A stretch of DNA of 33,922 nucleotides. Origin: Desulforamulus aeronauticus DSM 10349 (GTDB lineage Bacteria > Bacillota > Desulfotomaculia > Desulfotomaculales > Desulfotomaculaceae). The stretch covers positions 175,688 through 209,609 of the forward strand of contig NZ_FRAR01000007.1 of NCBI RefSeq assembly GCF_900142375.1. Reading direction: 5' to 3'. The notes under the pieces were generated by a model. It searched no databases. It was given only the letters and a program-made list of their open reading frames with translations, and was not told where the DNA came from. This document shows positions 8,610-16,798 of this stretch, piece by piece; the first letter of the stretch is position 1, and the number at the start of each line of letters is the position of its first letter. The translations under genes and the position numbers were made by a program.

Positions 8610-8778
8610 AGAAAAAAGTAAACAAAACCACCTGACGAAATCAATTTTTGTTTACTTTTTAAAATTTTCTACATAATAACCTAATCCAGGTCTACTATAT
8701 CTTCCATATTTCAATAATTTTCTTCTTATTCTGCGGTGCGAAACCCCCGGCATTTTCATGTTTACTACACGTTCGCAC
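8610..8778 (-). promoter_or_regulatory. Second CRISPR leader copy
   Basis: It has the same organisation as the main leader. The inverted repeat gtgcgaa (8736-8742)/ttcgcac (8772-8778) lies 126 bp from the repeat, exactly as at the main array, and the interior of that inverted repeat is also similar. Next to the repeat is a perfect 15-bp inverted repeat (8613-8627 and 8646-8660, reading aaaaagtaaacaaaa) with an 18-base loop. The main leader has only a reduced version. From 8779 to 8955 I see no further gene. Confidence 0.65.
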
Positions 8779-8955
8779 CAAATAAAAGAGATAAATCTAT
8801 TTATTCCTTGAAGCATTTGCTTTTACTTCTAGTTCTTGCATCTCTTGGCAAATTCATCACCTCAAAAAAGTATATCAAACAATCAGGTACAATGTACCTG
8901 TCCCCTTGTCCCTCACAATATGATTCCGAGACTATATTGTTTATTCAATAATCCT

Positions 8956-9558
8956 TTATTGAATATCTTTAATTATTTCATCAATTAATTCCATCATTTT
9001 AGAAGACATTGAAACAAAGGTACCATGTACAGTACAAGATTTTATAATTTGTTTTCTTAATTTCATTACTTTATGATAATTACATTTCGATAAATAATCT
9101 ACTATTATTTGAAAATCTACATTTTTTATCTTACATGCCTCTTCCAGCCCTCTACGCAACATATTAATATAATTATCATTTTTTCTTTTATAATAAACCC
9201 ATGCGAAAAAGTTTTCTGCTTTCACGGTATCTGGTGAATCAGCATGACAGATAGGACATAATAAAAACATATTTTCTGCCTTTTCTTCCCCTCCTAGTGA
9301 CCTAGCTATAATATGAGCTTTCTGTAACGATTTATCATTGTTCCATTCTTTTTTTAAGCTACCGGAAATATTAATATTTTCTTCATCTAATATAAATGAC
9401 GGTAAGCCACATGCCCAGCAACAAATATCATCAGAAAACTCTATTATACGAATAGCCTCATCTTTTTCTTCGCAACTTGCATAATTCTTGATTTGATAAT
9501 TTTTCAAAATTGACTTATCTTTCCAAAATTCATAAATTTCATATTTAGTAATGGACAT
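8956..9558 (-). CDS. HNH endonuclease domain protein
   Basis: About 200 residues from the ATG at 9558, chosen because a GGGGTG ribosome binding site precedes it; the frame stays open to 9633. The middle carries an HNH fold: a zinc pair CWACG, then AHIIARSLGGEEKAENMFLLCPICH, where AHI, the Asn and the final CPICH supply the metal and zinc ligands. HNH proteins of this size act as restriction-like or defence nucleases. The last 60 residues or so are unrecognised. It is a single gene between the second CRISPR leader and an insertion-site remnant, AT-rich compared with the cas genes, so probably a separate acquisition. Confidence 0.75.
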   Translation of the reverse strand: MSITKYEIYEFWKDKSILKNYQIKNYASCEEKDEAIRIIEFSDDICCWACGLPSFILDEENINISGSLKKEWNNDKSLQKAHIIARSLGGEEKAENMFLLCPICHADSPDTVKAENFFAWVYYKRKNDNYINMLRRGLEEACKIKNVDFQIIVDYLSKCNYHKVMKLRKQIIKSCTVHGTFVSMSSKMMELIDEIIKDIQ

Positions 9559-9668
9559 ATTCACCCCATATATTTCCTTATTCGCACTCCAAGAAACTAC
9601 TTTCAGTATAAACAAATATAAAAGCACATCCACATATTACCTAAAAACCCCAAAACCCCCGAAACTCC

Positions 9669-9710
9669 TTAATAATTTACTAGATTTTCTCCCACAACCG
9701 TTTCCACATG
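9669..9710 (-). pseudogene. rlmD-like 3' tail (site A)
   Basis: Minus-strand translation gives His-Val-Glu-Thr-Val-Val and ends at a stop after 13 residues. This matches the conserved C-terminal HVExV of RlmD, which is the real gene end at site C (31151-31201). No rlmD body is attached. Read with sites B and C, it is best explained as the displaced 3' end of rlmD left by integration of an element. Confidence 0.45.
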
Positions 9711-9753
9711 CCTTGAGGATATGAAAAAGATGCCGCTATCCCCTTGGTGGCGG
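9708..9753 (-). repeat. Element-end repeat, copy A
   Basis: The plus-strand words ccttgaggata, aaaaagatgccg and tatccccttgg recur in the same order at 16572-16626, where a 10-base insert separates the second and third. The minus-strand translation in both copies is Gly-Ile-Phe-Phe-(Ile/Val)-Ser-Ser-Arg running into His-Val-Glu. The ccgc/gcgg palindrome within it plus T-runs could also terminate transcription of the large gene that ends at 9769. Confidence 0.6.
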
Positions 9754-9768
9754 AATATTTTTTAACTT

Positions 9769-12700
9769 TTATAAAATATTTTCCCGCAACAAATACCCAG
9801 TGGCAGAGCCTCTTTCCACCAAAAAATTAAGGATGGAAATTACTGCCTTCTTTATATGCAATGTAGTCTTAATTCTTTGCCTGTATGTAAGAACATATTT
9901 TCGTACGATATTTTCAAGATAATAAATGGTATTAACTTCAAGCTCTTCACTCAGTAAGTTCTTATTTTTTTCTACCATATTACTTAGCCAGAATATACCA
10001 TCTTCCAAAAAGTTACTGCCGATTTCATTCAGAACCTTGGAAATAGAGTACAAAACAGGCGGGAAGTGGCCCATATCCTCAGAGGCCTTCTTGTAGAACA
10101 ATTTCTCTCTTCCTTTTAAAGAATGCCATTCTTTTGCAGTTTTTGTCCAATATGGCCAAGCTAAAAGATAATTATAAATGGTATCTCTGGTATCGTGATA
10201 ATAATGTTTCCTTGTGCTGATGGCTTTAATGTTTTCATAAAACAGGTGCCAGACCATCCAAAATTCCTCGTATCTATTCAGCCTGTCTTCGGCAGAGATA
10301 AAATGCTGGAAAAACTTATCCGTATCATCAGCAACCTTAAAATTCTCAACAAAAGGCTTGATATATGCGTCAATTAATTTTTTATCTGCGGTTAAGACAA
10401 AAGCGGCAAATTTGTCCAAGAATCTCGTCTTTAACTTATAATCAAACCTTTCCTCATCGTTGTGGTAGCGGTCGCGTTCGAAAATTCTTTCTGCGAAGAC
10501 GGGAAATATCTCCAAAACAAATTTATTATGGTCGTCATGCTGTGTGCCCAAAGGCAATAATTCAAATGCTCTGGTCAATACATCCAGGTCCATTTTCTGT
10601 ATATCCGGAATATCGTCATATTTTATTTCATATGAAATGATTTTCTCCAAATCGTCTTCGTATTTCTGGTCAAATATTTCAAGTACTTGATTATCCGAAA
10701 TCTCATAAATACCTTTACTATAATTCTCTTTATGGATTTCATCTATCAAACTATCATACTTGGGTTTAAGGTACAGATAGCCTAAAAAGATAGAATGCGC
10801 GTCCTCAAAACCGATATCCCATAAATTTTGCAGGATGGCCCGGGCGGTAAAGGTAGAAATTTCCGTATGTATGCTTAATAACAAAGCTGTCAGGACCGCT
10901 TTAATTCCCCCAGCGACTTCTTTATCTTTTGAAAAATAATTAAAAAGATGAGGCAGCGCGCAGATGGCAGGTTCAATTCCATCGGTAACCTGGTAGATAT
11001 AACGCTCCACCCAAAGCGGTAATGAGGAGTATTCTACGATTATATCTTTGCAGAATTCCATCTCTTCTGTGTTTAGCAAATTGTTAAAGTCTCTGACTAG
11101 TATCGAACAGGCATAGGCCGGAGTAGCGTGATTAAATAACCGGAAGTCTTCCGTCTCTCCCTTTTTCAGGGTCTGAATGATTTCTTCTACTTCCGCAATC
11201 ACTGATTGCGGATTATTTTCGTATTGCCGGTACTGGCAGTATTTATCTTTTTCATTATCAAATCTATGTCTGGACCATAGATATAAAGGCATATGTTTAT
11301 ATGCGTCATTATATTGCTGCCTAGAATCCTCGCTGTATTTTTTAAATTCCGGGTCGATCTGCGGATTAAAATTAATTAATACTCCCTCTTCTGTTGTCTC
11401 TAGTTCGGGGCTCATCTTTCTCCGGTCCATTCTTGCCAGATACAATCTCCAAGTCCTGGAGTCCTCCGTTTCTTCAGATATCTCCTGCAGCTCTTTATAA
11501 TATCCATCAAATATCCCCCATAGGAATTGTTGGCGCTTCTCAGCTTCTTCAGCGCTTACGTCCGCTGATCTAAAGAACTGATATTCTATGGCTAAAAATT
11601 CCAATGTTTTTTTCCTGTGCGGGTCATCACAGGTTTTGATTCGTTCATTTGAGTGTATGTCATGTTTGTAATTAAAACCATAGCCAATGGAACAGGTGGC
11701 CTTGACAGATGATTCCAGCACCATTCTTTTTGTATCATAATAAAAGAATTCTTTAGTTCGAAAAAGAATCTTGGCAATATTAAATAGTTTGGACGGGTGA
11801 GCCATAACAATGCTGGCGACTACGGCGGTGACGGAAGCTGAGTGTGAATTCTTTATGAGGTAATAACACAGATTTTCCAATTGCTCAGGTGTTCCAACTT
11901 TGGCATAGTCCAGCAGCCATTTTTCCACGGCCATATGCATTGATTCAAGAAGATGTGTAGAAACCTGGGTTCCTCTGTAAGTATTCCATAATCTGTTGCT
12001 GATATATTGTTTGATACTGCTGTTGTCAATAAGTAAAACCTCAATTTCTTCCGTCTCATATTTCAATTCGGAACTTGCATAATTTTCGGCTGCCTTATTT
12101 GTAAATGTCAGGATAAAATTAATCGTTATGTTTGGCGCACACCTTAAAAGCTGGTAAATTGGTGTTTGCAAAGCGCTGGGAGGAAAATACCGGGAATTAG
12201 ATCCGTGGGAGAGACCAAATTTTTCTTCAATTCCCGGTGTTCTGTAGCCAAACCAATCGTCATCCTTTCTCGGTCTGTGTACCCAAAATAATTCCGCCAG
12301 CTTGATTACATAGCCGGGGAGAACTTTTATGACTTCATAGCTATCAGTGATAGATGTCAATATCACTTCTACCAACTTATAGTCCCGGTCACGATGGTTC
12401 GGCTCGTTCCTGTTAAGAATTCCATCAAAAATACGTATTAATTCTTCTTTGATTTCTGCTGAGCCTTGCAGTATGACCCTGATGAGTTGATCTTTTACTT
12501 CCCCTTTGCCAAACCCGCTCCCGCTAACTATGTTCTCATAGTAGAACAGGGCAATTTGACTTGCTTTCTTTGTTGTATCCCCGTGGGTATTTTTATTGTT
12601 CCAATCAACCAACATGGGAAGAATCGTCGGCATATGCTTATTGCCAAGCATTTCTTTATGACTGTGGATGAAATCGATCACATAAGACCATCCGCTGCCT

Positions 12701-14493
12701 TTGGGCTGGGTGAAAAGCGTGGGGAGAAAGCCATCGTCAATCTCTTTGCAGGCAATTCTAAGGAGAAATACAACTCTCATCAACAAGGCTTCTTCGTTTT
12801 CCAAGAGCTTTGCTTCAAATAATCGAAAGAACACTCCCGCATAATCGGACAACAAAACGGAAACAATCATCTCATCTTTCCAGAATGATTCTATATTGTC
12901 ACTGACTAAGGATTGTTCGATTAATGATTTAATATTCTCCTGATTGATAAATAGCTTTTCAGATAGCCAGCTTCTGAAAGATCTTCGAACAGGTAAACTG
13001 CTCCCTAAAGCAGCAAAGAAGTTTTCATAATCGACTAATGAGATATAAAATCTTTCGATAATTTTATCCAGTGCCCACTCTTCGTAGATATCGTGAGTAA
13101 TAAAATATCCGCCGGCATTGGCGTCATATTTTATTATTTCATCAGCTTCAAGAGCTTGTAATGCTTCATTATCATAACCCTCAGCACTTACAAAAAAATG
13201 CCCATCGTTTGCTCTTTTCTGAGCTATCTGCAAAAAACAAGATTCCCGCCTGATATGAATGTTACCTTTCTGATAGACTGATTTTGCAATTTGCTTATAC
13301 CATAAATGGTTTTTGAAATCAGTGAGACTTGTTGAACGCTCTATGTTTTCATATTCATGTAAATATTCAGCGAGGTAAAATGGATTTCGCAACAGCTCAA
13401 GTAACCTCTCGTTTTCCGGGAGATTAAAGTAATATTTATTAGAAAGCTGGTTAAGCTCTTCTTCGCTGATTTCTTCTATATTTAATGGTGTAAAGGAAAG
13501 GCTGTATGTTTCAATTAATTGGAACTTCAGATCGTCGAGATAGCTATACCTTGTCGTAAATATAACTTTCCATTTGTTATTAATTAAAGAAGATAAAAAC
13601 TCCTGAAATGTGCTCTGATCCTCTATATCAGATAATTTTTCCGCAGAATCTATGATAATATATTTTTCTTCTATTCGCTGATATTCAGCTATAAAATCGG
13701 TTAATGTGAAATTTCCATAAACATTAAAAAGTCTGTTTATATTAGAGGTATTAAACTCGGTAGCCTTAAACATGATAACTGGTACTGTCTCTTTTACCTG
13801 GTTATAGAAATCTTTAATTACCGCAGTTTTCCCAATCCCACCTTTTCCGCTTAAAATAACTACCGGTGACTTGGCTAAAACAATTTTCAAATCAGCCAGA
13901 ATTGCTAACCTGTCCAATTTGATTACATTACCCTTAAATTCTATGTCAGTACGGATAGGGGTTAGGATTGATTCCGTATGTTGACTTAAGTCCTGTATAA
14001 GGTCAAATGTACTTTTCTCTAAAGCAAAAAAATGTTTTGCCAAGGAAATATTATTTTCAAGCGTAAGTTGTCTCTCAAAATGACTGGGTACTCTCCATTC
14101 GATTTCAATTCCTTTACCTATCGCAAAATTATCAATTTCGATTTTGTACTGAGGCTCTTTTTGCCCATTTTTATTACTCTCGGAGAACTCTTGATTAATA
14201 TAAAATAATATTTTATTTAAATTTGGATTCTTATATTTCGCCTTAGCTATAGAATCCTCTATATCCTTTACGTTATCGCTAATTTTAGTTTCATAAAACT
14301 TCGCTTGGAAACCAATTATCTTTCCTTCATTCTCAATGGGCTCTGTCTCTATTCCTGTCTGATTTTTGTATCGGAATATTCCTCTATCCTGATTAAATTC
14401 ATCACAAAATAGAAGATAGCTTATATTTTCAAATGTTATTTGTTCTTTGCCATTAAATTTTGCTTTTAAAATATTCCAGTTTATTTCAAACAC
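9769..14493 (-). CDS. STAND NTPase with N-terminal PD-(D/E)xK-like nuclease domain (candidate Avs-type defence protein)
   Basis: 1,574 residues, GTG start with AGGGGGTG upstream. Residues 1-140 look like a Mrr/Cap4-type nuclease: Glu 49-51 and GFQAKFY at 61-67 fit the acidic plus Q-x-K active site. The STAND ATPase follows with Walker A GKGGIGKT (216-223), Walker B YIIIDS (about 278-283) and sensor IFTTRY (311-316). The remaining 1,100 residues or so are mostly helical and repeat-like, as expected for a ligand-sensing C-terminus. In Avs (AVAST) proteins this layout senses phage proteins such as portal or terminase and then triggers the N-terminal effector. Length and nuclease type suggest the Avs4 branch, but I cannot confirm this. 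It lies downstream of a BRO gene and a XRE gene but has its own promoter. Confidence 0.8.
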   Translation of the reverse strand: MFEINWNILKAKFNGKEQITFENISYLLFCDEFNQDRGIFRYKNQTGIETEPIENEGKIIGFQAKFYETKISDNVKDIEDSIAKAKYKNPNLNKILFYINQEFSESNKNGQKEPQYKIEIDNFAIGKGIEIEWRVPSHFERQLTLENNISLAKHFFALEKSTFDLIQDLSQHTESILTPIRTDIEFKGNVIKLDRLAILADLKIVLAKSPVVILSGKGGIGKTAVIKDFYNQVKETVPVIMFKATEFNTSNINRLFNVYGNFTLTDFIAEYQRIEEKYIIIDSAEKLSDIEDQSTFQEFLSSLINNKWKVIFTTRYSYLDDLKFQLIETYSLSFTPLNIEEISEEELNQLSNKYYFNLPENERLLELLRNPFYLAEYLHEYENIERSTSLTDFKNHLWYKQIAKSVYQKGNIHIRRESCFLQIAQKRANDGHFFVSAEGYDNEALQALEADEIIKYDANAGGYFITHDIYEEWALDKIIERFYISLVDYENFFAALGSSLPVRRSFRSWLSEKLFINQENIKSLIEQSLVSDNIESFWKDEMIVSVLLSDYAGVFFRLFEAKLLENEEALLMRVVFLLRIACKEIDDGFLPTLFTQPKGSGWSYVIDFIHSHKEMLGNKHMPTILPMLVDWNNKNTHGDTTKKASQIALFYYENIVSGSGFGKGEVKDQLIRVILQGSAEIKEELIRIFDGILNRNEPNHRDRDYKLVEVILTSITDSYEVIKVLPGYVIKLAELFWVHRPRKDDDWFGYRTPGIEEKFGLSHGSNSRYFPPSALQTPIYQLLRCAPNITINFILTFTNKAAENYASSELKYETEEIEVLLIDNSSIKQYISNRLWNTYRGTQVSTHLLESMHMAVEKWLLDYAKVGTPEQLENLCYYLIKNSHSASVTAVVASIVMAHPSKLFNIAKILFRTKEFFYYDTKRMVLESSVKATCSIGYGFNYKHDIHSNERIKTCDDPHRKKTLEFLAIEYQFFRSADVSAEEAEKRQQFLWGIFDGYYKELQEISEETEDSRTWRLYLARMDRRKMSPELETTEEGVLINFNPQIDPEFKKYSEDSRQQYNDAYKHMPLYLWSRHRFDNEKDKYCQYRQYENNPQSVIAEVEEIIQTLKKGETEDFRLFNHATPAYACSILVRDFNNLLNTEEMEFCKDIIVEYSSLPLWVERYIYQVTDGIEPAICALPHLFNYFSKDKEVAGGIKAVLTALLLSIHTEISTFTARAILQNLWDIGFEDAHSIFLGYLYLKPKYDSLIDEIHKENYSKGIYEISDNQVLEIFDQKYEDDLEKIISYEIKYDDIPDIQKMDLDVLTRAFELLPLGTQHDDHNKFVLEIFPVFAERIFERDRYHNDEERFDYKLKTRFLDKFAAFVLTADKKLIDAYIKPFVENFKVADDTDKFFQHFISAEDRLNRYEEFWMVWHLFYENIKAISTRKHYYHDTRDTIYNYLLAWPYWTKTAKEWHSLKGREKLFYKKASEDMGHFPPVLYSISKVLNEIGSNFLEDGIFWLSNMVEKNKNLLSEELEVNTIYYLENIVRKYVLTYRQRIKTTLHIKKAVISILNFLVERGSATGYLLRENIL

Positions 14494-14528
14494 TTTTTCA
14501 CCCCCTATGCGTTGATTATCTTATCCTA

Positions 14529-14557
14529 ATTATATATAAAATGCTAAAATCCGGAAA
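14529..14557 (-). promoter_or_regulatory. Putative promoter of the STAND NTPase gene
   Basis: TATAAT on the minus strand at 14529-14534, about 35 bp upstream of the GTG start, within the 64-bp gap after the BRO-domain gene. The -35 match (tttccg at 17 bp) is weak and lies within or next to the end of the upstream gene. Confidence 0.45.
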
Positions 14558-15409
14558 TTAATCCTCATCTTCATCATTCAGATTTCCATTCACCAAACCC
14601 TTTATATCTTTGGCATTCAAAGGAGTTACTGCCTTTTTCCCTGTCTGCTTTTCATACTGTACACGTGCTGCCTTTGCGACCGAACCACCGCGTCGTGCAA
14701 CACTTTTATGTTCCGTCATGGTTTCTGGTTCATTCTGTCGGGAAATATCGGTAGTTGTAACTTCCGCCAGCATATTCAGAACCAGCTCAACATTGGTCAT
14801 ATTGTCCCTGAGATTCTCTTTTTTAAGCCCTTTGAATTCTTTATATTGTCTTGTTGTTTTGCCTGCCCATGCCCGCGTTATCTCATCAGTTAAAGTTGCA
14901 AAATCCCGTTTATCAGTGACGCCGCGCCTTTCCCACTCATCAGTCAGTTCCTTGCGAACTTCAATTGTTTTCAGCCGCTGATTAATCCAATTGCGTGAAT
15001 ATCCTTTTTTTAGATAGGTTTCTAAGGCACGTTCAATAGTAAGCTCAGGATCGGCGGTTTCGTCAATCCGCTCGCTGCCCACACGAGCCAACCACAATTT
15101 AAACGGTTCAGCTTTTTTACTTGGGATTGACTGAATAAGCCGCAAAAGTTGTTCTGTATCAGCAACATCTGTCATGCGCATTTTGCCGTCTGCAGCTTTC
15201 ATTTTCAAAGCGTTACAATTTGTAACGGTTTCATTTCCTTCCTCGAGTAAGCGTTTTTTCATAACACGCCAGTATGTCTGCGGATTTCCACTGTCAGTTA
15301 AAACAGCAATCACATCTACGATAGAAAAATACCATCTTTCATGTTCTTCTTCCCATAAAACACGAACTTTTTTATCTTCGAATAACTTGATCGAATTTTC
15401 TTTGTCCAT
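14558..15409 (-). CDS. BRO-N/DinD-like DNA-binding protein
   Basis: 283 residues from the ATG at 15409, chosen for the GGAGG seven to eight bases upstream; the frame runs open to 15523 without another good start. The N-terminal FEDKKVRVLWEEEHERWYFS and the following SIVDVIAVLTDSGNPQTYWR are typical of the BRO-N domain. The central IQSIPSKKAEPFKLWLARVG and the YLKKGYSRNWINQRLKTIEV stretch match DinD and related damage-inducible or antirepressor-like proteins. The C-terminus is basic and rich in Lys/Arg. It sits between a XRE repressor and the STAND gene. A perfect 13-bp inverted repeat lies just upstream. Role as antirepressor or accessory is inferred only. Confidence 0.75.
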   Translation of the reverse strand: MDKENSIKLFEDKKVRVLWEEEHERWYFSIVDVIAVLTDSGNPQTYWRVMKKRLLEEGNETVTNCNALKMKAADGKMRMTDVADTEQLLRLIQSIPSKKAEPFKLWLARVGSERIDETADPELTIERALETYLKKGYSRNWINQRLKTIEVRKELTDEWERRGVTDKRDFATLTDEITRAWAGKTTRQYKEFKGLKKENLRDNMTNVELVLNMLAEVTTTDISRQNEPETMTEHKSVARRGGSVAKAARVQYEKQTGKKAVTPLNAKDIKGLVNGNLNDEDED

Positions 15410-15430
15410 CACCAAACCTCCATAGCTTTT

Positions 15431-15466
15431 ACATTTAATTCTATCGAATTTGGTAGAATTAAATGT
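15431..15466. promoter_or_regulatory. Candidate operator upstream of the BRO gene
   Basis: Perfect 13-bp inverted repeat acatttaattcta (15431-15443) and tagaattaaatgt (15454-15466), spaced by 10 bases and 22 bp upstream of the BRO start. The word atttaattctatcg (15433-15446) recurs exactly in the XRE gene promoter at 16166-16179, which points to the XRE protein as the ligand. Confidence 0.65.
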
Positions 15467-15519
15467 TATCTTGCTATTCATTATACCAAACACACGTTCT
15501 GATATACAATATGATAAAA

Positions 15520-16140
15520 TCATTCTGGAGTCGTTCCTATGAAATCCTCCAGAAATTCAGGCAAGAAGCGTTCGCAAATTTCTTGCTTAACAATGGCATG
15601 ACCACCAAAAAGTCGAAATACAACAACATCTTTCTCTTCGTTAATTAATAAAGGTCTACCAAACACTTTGGTGCATCCTTCAATCGCTTTTACCGGGATA
15701 ACTGGTCGTAGTCTTCTGATTTCTATTTTATAATCTTCATCAGCCCAACCAACCCATTCAGTTTGCCCTCCGATCATGCCATCATCTCCGAAGTGAATCC
15801 AATAGTACACAGCGCTTTGATCCACCTCTATATTGTTTTTGCATCTAAGGTACCAGCTATAAAGTTCATTGTACTTCCCATTTTGGAGAACTTTATTTGA
15901 CTTTTCTTTTAAATCTTCTTTTATTGCTAACAAACCAAGTAAATAATCTGTTGAAACATCAAAATATGTGGCCAGCTTCACGAGTGCATATGTATCTGGC
16001 CTGGATTTATCGCTCTCATACCTTTGAATGGATTTTAAACTGATTTCTATTTGTTCCGCCAGAATTTCTTGGCTTAAACCAAGAGCGTTCCGCAATTCTT
16101 TTATCTTTTTCCCCAGAGTATCTATATCTGTTACCTCCAT
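15520..16140 (-). CDS. XRE-family transcriptional regulator
   Basis: 206 residues. The N-terminal HTH spans about residues 9-60 (KIKELRNALGLSQEILAEQ, then ISLKSIQRYESDKSRP) and is followed by the usual FDVSTDYLLG linker of Cro/CI-type repressors. Residues 80-206 are unrecognised, with a beta-rich region containing VVVFRLFGGHAIVK. The ATG is itself followed by GGAGGT, so a start a few codons later at a non-ATG codon cannot be excluded. Its promoter contains a half-site shared with the operator before the BRO gene, so it probably represses itself and its neighbour. Confidence 0.85.
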   Translation of the reverse strand: MEVTDIDTLGKKIKELRNALGLSQEILAEQIEISLKSIQRYESDKSRPDTYALVKLATYFDVSTDYLLGLLAIKEDLKEKSNKVLQNGKYNELYSWYLRCKNNIEVDQSAVYYWIHFGDDGMIGGQTEWVGWADEDYKIEIRRLRPVIPVKAIEGCTKVFGRPLLINEEKDVVVFRLFGGHAIVKQEICERFLPEFLEDFIGTTPE

Positions 16141-16155
16141 TTCATCTTTATTTTC

Positions 16156-16199
16156 ATTATAAATTATTTAATTCTATCGGGAAACGGACAATTGTGTCC
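16156..16199 (-). promoter_or_regulatory. Promoter and operator sites of the XRE regulator
   Basis: TATAAT on the minus strand (16156-16161), 16 bp upstream of the start. Upstream of it lies the shared 14-bp word atttaattctatcg (16166-16179, plus-strand reading), inside the -10/-35 spacer. Then comes the near-palindrome ggacaattgtgtcc (16186-16199). The layout fits autorepression. Confidence 0.55.
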
Positions 16200-16235
16200 T
16201 ATTATTTGAATCCTTAATTAAAAGGGACATAAAAG

Positions 16236-16267
16236 GTGGTGTATCTTCATTGCGAAAATACACCCAC
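16236..16267 (-). terminator. Terminator-like hairpin, copy 1 of a repeated intergenic motif
   Basis: Stem gtgg-tgtat/atacacccac with one bulge, followed on the minus strand by TTTTATG. The surrounding sequence (agggacataaaa, gtatcttc, gaaaa) recurs around the hairpin at 30499-30532. It would insulate the XRE promoter from leftward transcription. Confidence 0.5.
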
Positions 16268-16423
16268 TGTTTTTAATGGTTACGCTAAATGTATCCTGTC
16301 TGTTGTTAATAAACTTTCCACATTATAATATAAAATTTCCAATACTCACCCGACTCTACGCCCAGCGTTTTAAAGTGTTCACAAAAAGTCGGGCATACAT
16401 TTATTTTTCATGCTTACCGTTTA

Positions 16424-16579
16424 CATCTATGAAACGCCTCAAAAACGGGGCAAAAATCGCTGTTTTTTGCCTCAAATTTGTCCAATTTTTGCTCCAAAAC
16501 CACTAGATATAGTGGTCAGCCTGACTCATTTGTCCTCAAACCACAATATGTCATCATTATTACTACCTCTACGTGCCTT
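16424..16579. repeat. Left-end module, copy B, including an rlmD-like 3' tail
   Basis: About 155 bp that align with 31046-31206. Shared parts in order are catctat, aaaacgggg with a terminator-like hairpin, tttttgctccaaaaccacta, a small hairpin accactaNatatagtggt, then a coding tail. On the minus strand 16516-16575 reads His-Val-Glu-Val-Val-Ile-Met-Met and ends at TGA after 19 residues, like the RlmD C-terminus. No rlmD body is attached upstream. From 16268 to 16423 I see nothing else. Confidence 0.6.
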
Positions 16580-16626
16580 GAGGATACAAAAAAGATGCCG
16601 TACCTGTCTGGTATCCCCTTGGCGGC
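16572..16626 (-). repeat. Element-end repeat, copy B
   Basis: Second copy of the sequence at 9708-9753: ccttgaggata, aaaaagatgccg, a 10-base insert, then tatccccttgg. On the minus strand it reads in frame into the His-Val-Glu tail of 16516-16575. It is therefore the right-hand partner of the left-end module that it touches. Confidence 0.6.
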
Positions 16627-16717
16627 AGGGTATATTTCATAAACAGTAGCCTGGGCAGGTCACTTTTTGGGTGATTCGGTGCCTGCTTTTGCTTTACAAT
16701 TAAAGTAAATTGTAAGC

Positions 16718-16759
16718 AATAAAACCCTCAAAGGTATTTTAATCTTTGAAGGCTTTATT
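16718..16759 (-). terminator. Terminator of the helicase operon
   Basis: A 16-bp stem (two G-U pairs) between 16718-16733 and 16744-16759 with a 10-base loop, 40 bp after the helicase stop codon. The trailing T-run is short, so termination may be partial. A second, smaller stem (gctttacaatt with aaattgtaagc) follows at 16691-16717. Confidence 0.6.
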
Positions 16760-16798
16760 CGATACAATTTCTTATTATCTGAAATGCATTTTGAAAAA

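Noticed and set aside
8736-8951. A 71-residue plus-strand reading frame over the second leader
   Set aside because: It lies on the leader inverted repeat, has no ribosome binding site and low-complexity composition.
14558-16140. A prophage, suggested by the XRE and BRO-domain genes
   Set aside because: No integrase, terminase, capsid or tail gene occurs anywhere in the window.
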